From assembly GCA_951230915.1 (NCBI GenBank), contig OX579635.1, positions 13,640,001 through 13,704,000 on the forward strand: a stretch of 64,000 bases of DNA. Direction: 5' to 3'. Numbering within the stretch: position 1 is the first letter of the stretch; every line of letters begins with the position of its first letter. Below the pieces are notes generated by a model, which did no database searches, was not told the origin of the DNA, and worked only from the letters and a program-made list of their open reading frames with translations. The stretch comes from Antitrichia curtipendula. Taxonomy: Eukaryota; Streptophyta; Bryopsida; Hypnales; Leucodontaceae. The translations under genes were made by a program, and so were the position numbers. Below are positions 60,778-64,000 of the stretch, piece after piece.

Positions 60778-61499
60778 CTACGATCGGGTGCCTGTAAACC
60801 CTAACTCAGCACTCTGTCATGTTCAGAGATTTCTATACAGGTAGGAGGACCCGTCATTCGAGAAGAATATATTAACTTCTCTATTCTCAAAGTCGTTTAG
60901 CAACTCGTCAAATTCAGCTCGCCGTAGATAATAACTTCCATGACTGCATACATAACACGGATTCCAAGTCTTCATCAGAAGAACTAACGACCTATGATCC
61001 TGAATAGAAAATGCTCCCTGGAGATTGCATCAATTGCTTCGCCGCAACAGACACCTGTAAATTAAATTATCATCAATAACAATCCATAGAGTATCTAAAT
61101 AAGAATGTGATTCGAAACAACAGATCCTTCAAAGTAAAGTTTCGCAAAACATGATCACAGAACCCAGAATTTAGCGGACCAAATTGAATCAGAATCCAGT
61201 CAGTGTACCACTGACGAATCTGATCAGTAAAATTCAATGACGCAGATTCAAGCCTAACTCATGAACGGTTGCGGAGATGCGCAGTCCAGAATGCACCAAT
61301 TTCAGATGTCAGCACCATACAATACCCGCTCTTTGCAACACCACATGCACAACCTAATTGTCCCTCAACAAGCAAATGCAGCCATCTGACCTAATAAGGA
61401 AGACGAGGAGTGGATGCCTATGGGAAGGGAGAGCAACGAGCCGAGAAATATTGACGCGGGAAACTCACATTACTTTCCTCCACGTCAGATCATGACGGG

Positions 61500-62136
61500 T
61501 CCAGATCATCGCCTCCTAACCCTGACTTTAACACCCAAATCATTTTCTGTTTTTTCTGCATTTTTTTAATTAAAAAGTCTTTGTACAAATATAATATTTA
61601 CCTAGATTTCTATAATTGGGCTGTAAAAGAAGATTGTTTATCAAAGGGAAGGGTGAGAAGTTATTTGGAAAAAACATGGTCCCTCAAGAATTCTAGCATT
61701 CTATATTCATAATCAAGAATATGGATTTTGGAAAGCTTAAGGGCTAGTGGGAGAGGGCTAGTGGGAGGACATGCATTGATTTTGTAGATCTATGTTCCAT
61801 GTGTTCAAGTGTGGTCATTGTAAAGGCACAAGGATCATTAACGCAAGTAGTCATAGAAGTAAAAACTTCCATTAGAACAAATTTCTTTTAAAAAAATTTT
61901 AAGTTGGATTTTTTTGAGCAAAAATCTTCAAAAAAGCAATGCAAAAAAGCAATGTAAAAAATGTTCAATGATATATTCTTCCATCTCAGTGGATGAAATC
62001 ACAAAATTGCTACATGATCTACAAATAGTATTGTTCTTGAATGAACAAATTAGATTTTGTCTATGTTTTCAATGTTACATCAATATAAATATCTAGCTTC
62101 ATCACTTCAACATAAATCATTGTTTGCACTACATAC
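61500..62136. other. AT-rich intergenic DNA
   Basis: No gene or recognised element. The short plus-strand frame at 61914-62096 is lysine-rich and unsupported. Confidence 0.5.
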
Positions 62137-62622
62137 AAGGTAATCCAGCCTATGATAGGCAAAATGATTGGTTTCACTCATTGGTATTGTTGAATTTTTA
62201 AAATTAAAAAAATCCATATAAAGACAAATGTGAGAATTTGGGAGAGCAATTGAAATTTTATTTTATTTGACAAAGTATGAATATGTTACGAATTTTTGAA
62301 GCGTGTAGCCCAATTGGCCCAAGAGAATCTCTAGACTACCTCCAAAACCTTACTCACCTAAAATGGCCACAACGTGAAGGCCTAAAAAAAATCACTTCCT
62401 ATAATGAATTTACACTCAAAAGCAGTGGAAGCTCCTATTGCAGTAACTAATCACTCCACCACCATCATCCAAGACATTGATTGTAGCAAGTAACTCAACC
62501 AAATGTAGCCCCAATCTCATTTACATTGAAAAAAGTCTGTCGTGGCGTTGATGCAAGACTGTAATCAAGGTCATTCCCTAGGTGTTTGTGACCGACCTAC
62601 CTATCATAGGCTAGTTTACCTT
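62137..62622. mobile_element. TTAA-flanked TIR element, copy 2
   Basis: Ends AAGGTAATCCAGCCTATGAT and the complement of ATCATAGGCTAGTTTACCTT match those of the element at 23723-24241. TTAA is kept at the right edge only (ACAA on the left). 486 bp, non-coding. Confidence 0.75.
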
Positions 62623-62720
62623 AATAACTAAACTAACACAAACCCTAATTCTGAGAGACAGGTTTTCATTTTATACACAGTTGAGCACATGGGGTGTACC
62701 TACATGTTCAAGAGCAAACT

Positions 62721-62889
62721 GCACAGGGAGAACGGCAGACCATCACCCAAGGGGTATTACATGTTGACCATTATGTTGACCATTATATGACTATACCCCC
62801 CAAACTCTTTGTTTTAAGAAAGTTTGGGGAGTATTGTCATACAGTGAAATATAATACCCTGGGGTAACGCCCTGCCGGTTTCCCTGTGC
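62721..62889. mobile_element. Small foldback MITE
   Basis: Left arm GCACAGGGAGAACGGCAGAC, continuing to GGGGTATTACAT, mirrors the right arm ATAATACCCTGGGG ... GCCGGTTTCCCTGTGC. Inside are a 13-bp tandem duplication (ATGTTGACCATT twice, 62761-62786) and a second hairpin (CCAAACTCTTT / AAGAAAGTTTGG). It lies about 190 bp downstream of the gene ending at 63077. Confidence 0.75.
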
Positions 62890-62989
62890 TGGTGCAGTCT
62901 TGAAACAGTCATGGTGTCGCAGTCCATGTCCGATTGCTTCGTGTTTCTAGCATTATCGACTAATTACTGATCGATTTCTCAAGCAGGCA

Positions 62990-63074
62990 GTACTGTACAA
63001 TGATCTTCAAACTCTCAGCAATTGTACGATTGTACGATCACTGTACAATGATCTTCAAACTCTATCAGCAATTC
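62990..63074 (+). repeat. Direct repeat CTGTACAATGATCTTCAAAC
   Basis: The block CTGTACAATGATCTTCAAAC followed by TCT(AT)CAGCAATT occurs twice, about 50 bp apart, separated by ACGATTGTACGATC. It lies at the 3' end of the gene at 63077-63436. Confidence 0.8.
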
Positions 63075-63076
63075 CG

Positions 63077-63436
63077 TTACATCCAAAACCTCCAGCTGAA
63101 TTTCCCCTTCTTCGCCCCCGTGACATCCTCTTTCTCTGAGAACCGCTTCCTCGGAACCTTCACACCAAGGAGCTTCCCGCCCTCCTCCTCCGACTCCTTG
63201 ACCGTGATGCGCTCGTAATCACAGCAGTCATCCGAGTTCACGAACAGCTTCTTCCCTGCACCCCTCGTGTCCTCCAGCATGAACTCCTGGTACGTCCAAT
63301 CCACACAAATCTCCATGGCGTACTCCCCGCCGATTTTCACACTGGCGAGGCGGAAGAATTGGTTCCGGTTGCCGACTTTCATCCTCAGTGGCTGCTGAGT
63401 CTCGTTCACGATCATGGTTGTCACCGCTCTGGACAT
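63077..63436 (-). CDS. Single-exon small protein of unknown function
   Basis: The 119-residue product starts MSRAVTTMIVNETQQPLRMK and continues NQFFRLASVKIGGEYAMEIC, then DWTYQEFMLEDTRGAGKKLF and VNSDDCCDYERITVKESEEE, with a basic/aromatic C-terminus KKGKFSWRFWM. There is no signal peptide or membrane segment. The order (short strand, variable loop, GGEYAMEI strand, charged tail) suggests a compact beta-rich domain. It recalls small uncharacterised proteins of mosses and lycophytes (possibly the DUF7748 group), but that is from memory and unverified. The frame stays open 80 codons upstream, but that part contains CGATCGATCGATCGATC low complexity and looks like leader. The coding region is GC-rich against its surroundings, and the sense frame is the only one without low-complexity translation. 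Confidence 0.65.
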   Translation of the reverse strand: MSRAVTTMIVNETQQPLRMKVGNRNQFFRLASVKIGGEYAMEICVDWTYQEFMLEDTRGAGKKLFVNSDDCCDYERITVKESEEEGGKLLGVKVPRKRFSEKEDVTGAKKGKFSWRFWM

Positions 63437-63520
63437 CGTACGCGCGTACGTGCGGGCACGATCGAATTCGAAAGCTAGAGCGTCGACGATCAACCTAGCT
63501 AATTGAATTGAGGCCGGTAC

Positions 63521-63541
63521 GTTCGATCGATCGATCGATCG
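63521..63541 (+). repeat. CGAT tetranucleotide run
   Basis: About four to five CGAT units in a row in the presumed leader of the minus-strand gene ending at 63077; the run is self-complementary. Confidence 0.85.
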
Positions 63542-64000
63542 AGCCTCTGTGTCAATTTGAAAATCGTGGGATTTCAACTTTGCAAGTCCTGCGGTAGTGG
63601 AAATGGAAAACGATCGAAGGGAGGTTTCGATTGTAGGCACAATCCAGACAGTCAGAGCGCTACTTGCGAAATGCATGGAAGCTGGAATTGAACAAATTGG
63701 GATTGAAGTTGATCGAGAGTCGAGTAGGTCTAGAATGGGTTACTCTCAATGGGTTATATATGTCAGATTTAGTCGAATTTTACTGGCAAAAGTCTGCCAA
63801 GCTCGAATTGCAGTAGAATAAGAGGAACAGGATCATGTAGACCGAGGTCGAACTACGTTAATTACTGACGGCTCAGTTCTGCAGCGTTGTCGACAAGTCG
63901 GACTCCGACTGCGGCTGGACTGCTTGTAGGTTCAGCAGACATGCTTATTATCCAATGTACATTACAGTGCTTTGGAGACCTGGAGTCCCTTGTAGTTGAC

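Noticed and set aside
1..64000. CRISPR array, defence island, biosynthetic cluster or bacterial operon
   Set aside because: The genome is plant; repeats are transposon ends and microsatellites, and the genes are unrelated. I found no undescribed multi-gene system.

Overview
This is nuclear DNA of a land plant. Seven regions carry recognisable or likely coding sequence, all with GT-AG introns. Plant telomere-type AAACCCTA / TAGGGTTT boxes sit at several gene starts. About four fifths of the window is AT-rich, gene-poor sequence packed with short non-autonomous transposons. Gene density is low, introns are short (roughly 70-650 bp), and one small gene looks like proteins I associate with bryophytes and lycophytes. 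A non-seed plant is therefore my guess, but the sequence does not prove it. I found no rRNA, convincing tRNA, CRISPR, organellar block or bacterial-type operon.

Layout. 1.5-2.3 kb (-): a two-exon RCI2/PMP3 membrane proteolipid. 3-24 kb: intergenic DNA with MULE-like, hAT-like and foldback elements plus a copia gag fragment. 24.4-26.8 kb (-): a seven-exon NIP30/FAM192A-type nuclear protein. 29.5-31.9 kb (+): a decayed, intron-containing plant 6-phosphofructokinase. 32.8-33.1 kb: a GC-rich MITE. 34.2-36.7 kb (+): L-galactose dehydrogenase, five exons, ascorbate biosynthesis. 37.0-39.3 kb (-): PHT1 phosphate transporter, three exons, tail-to-tail with the dehydrogenase. 40.4-50 kb: nested transposons. 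50.5-54.1 kb (-): Ecdysoneless (ECD/SGT1) homologue, seven exons. 54.6-59 kb: repeats. 59.7-60.8 kb (-): weakly supported unknown gene(s). 62.1-62.9 kb: two more elements. 63.1-63.4 kb (-): a 119-residue protein of unknown function.

The genes are unrelated housekeeping, metabolic or transport genes on both strands; nothing suggests a cluster acting together. The most informative non-genic content is the transposon record. Some short elements share an internal core but carry different terminal arms and are flanked by 9-bp target duplications. Other elements are stacked inside one another, some foldbacks have roughly 300-bp arms, and two families are bounded by TTAA. Exon borders were placed by hand from homology, reading frame and splice consensus; most should be right to the base, but none has been checked against transcripts.
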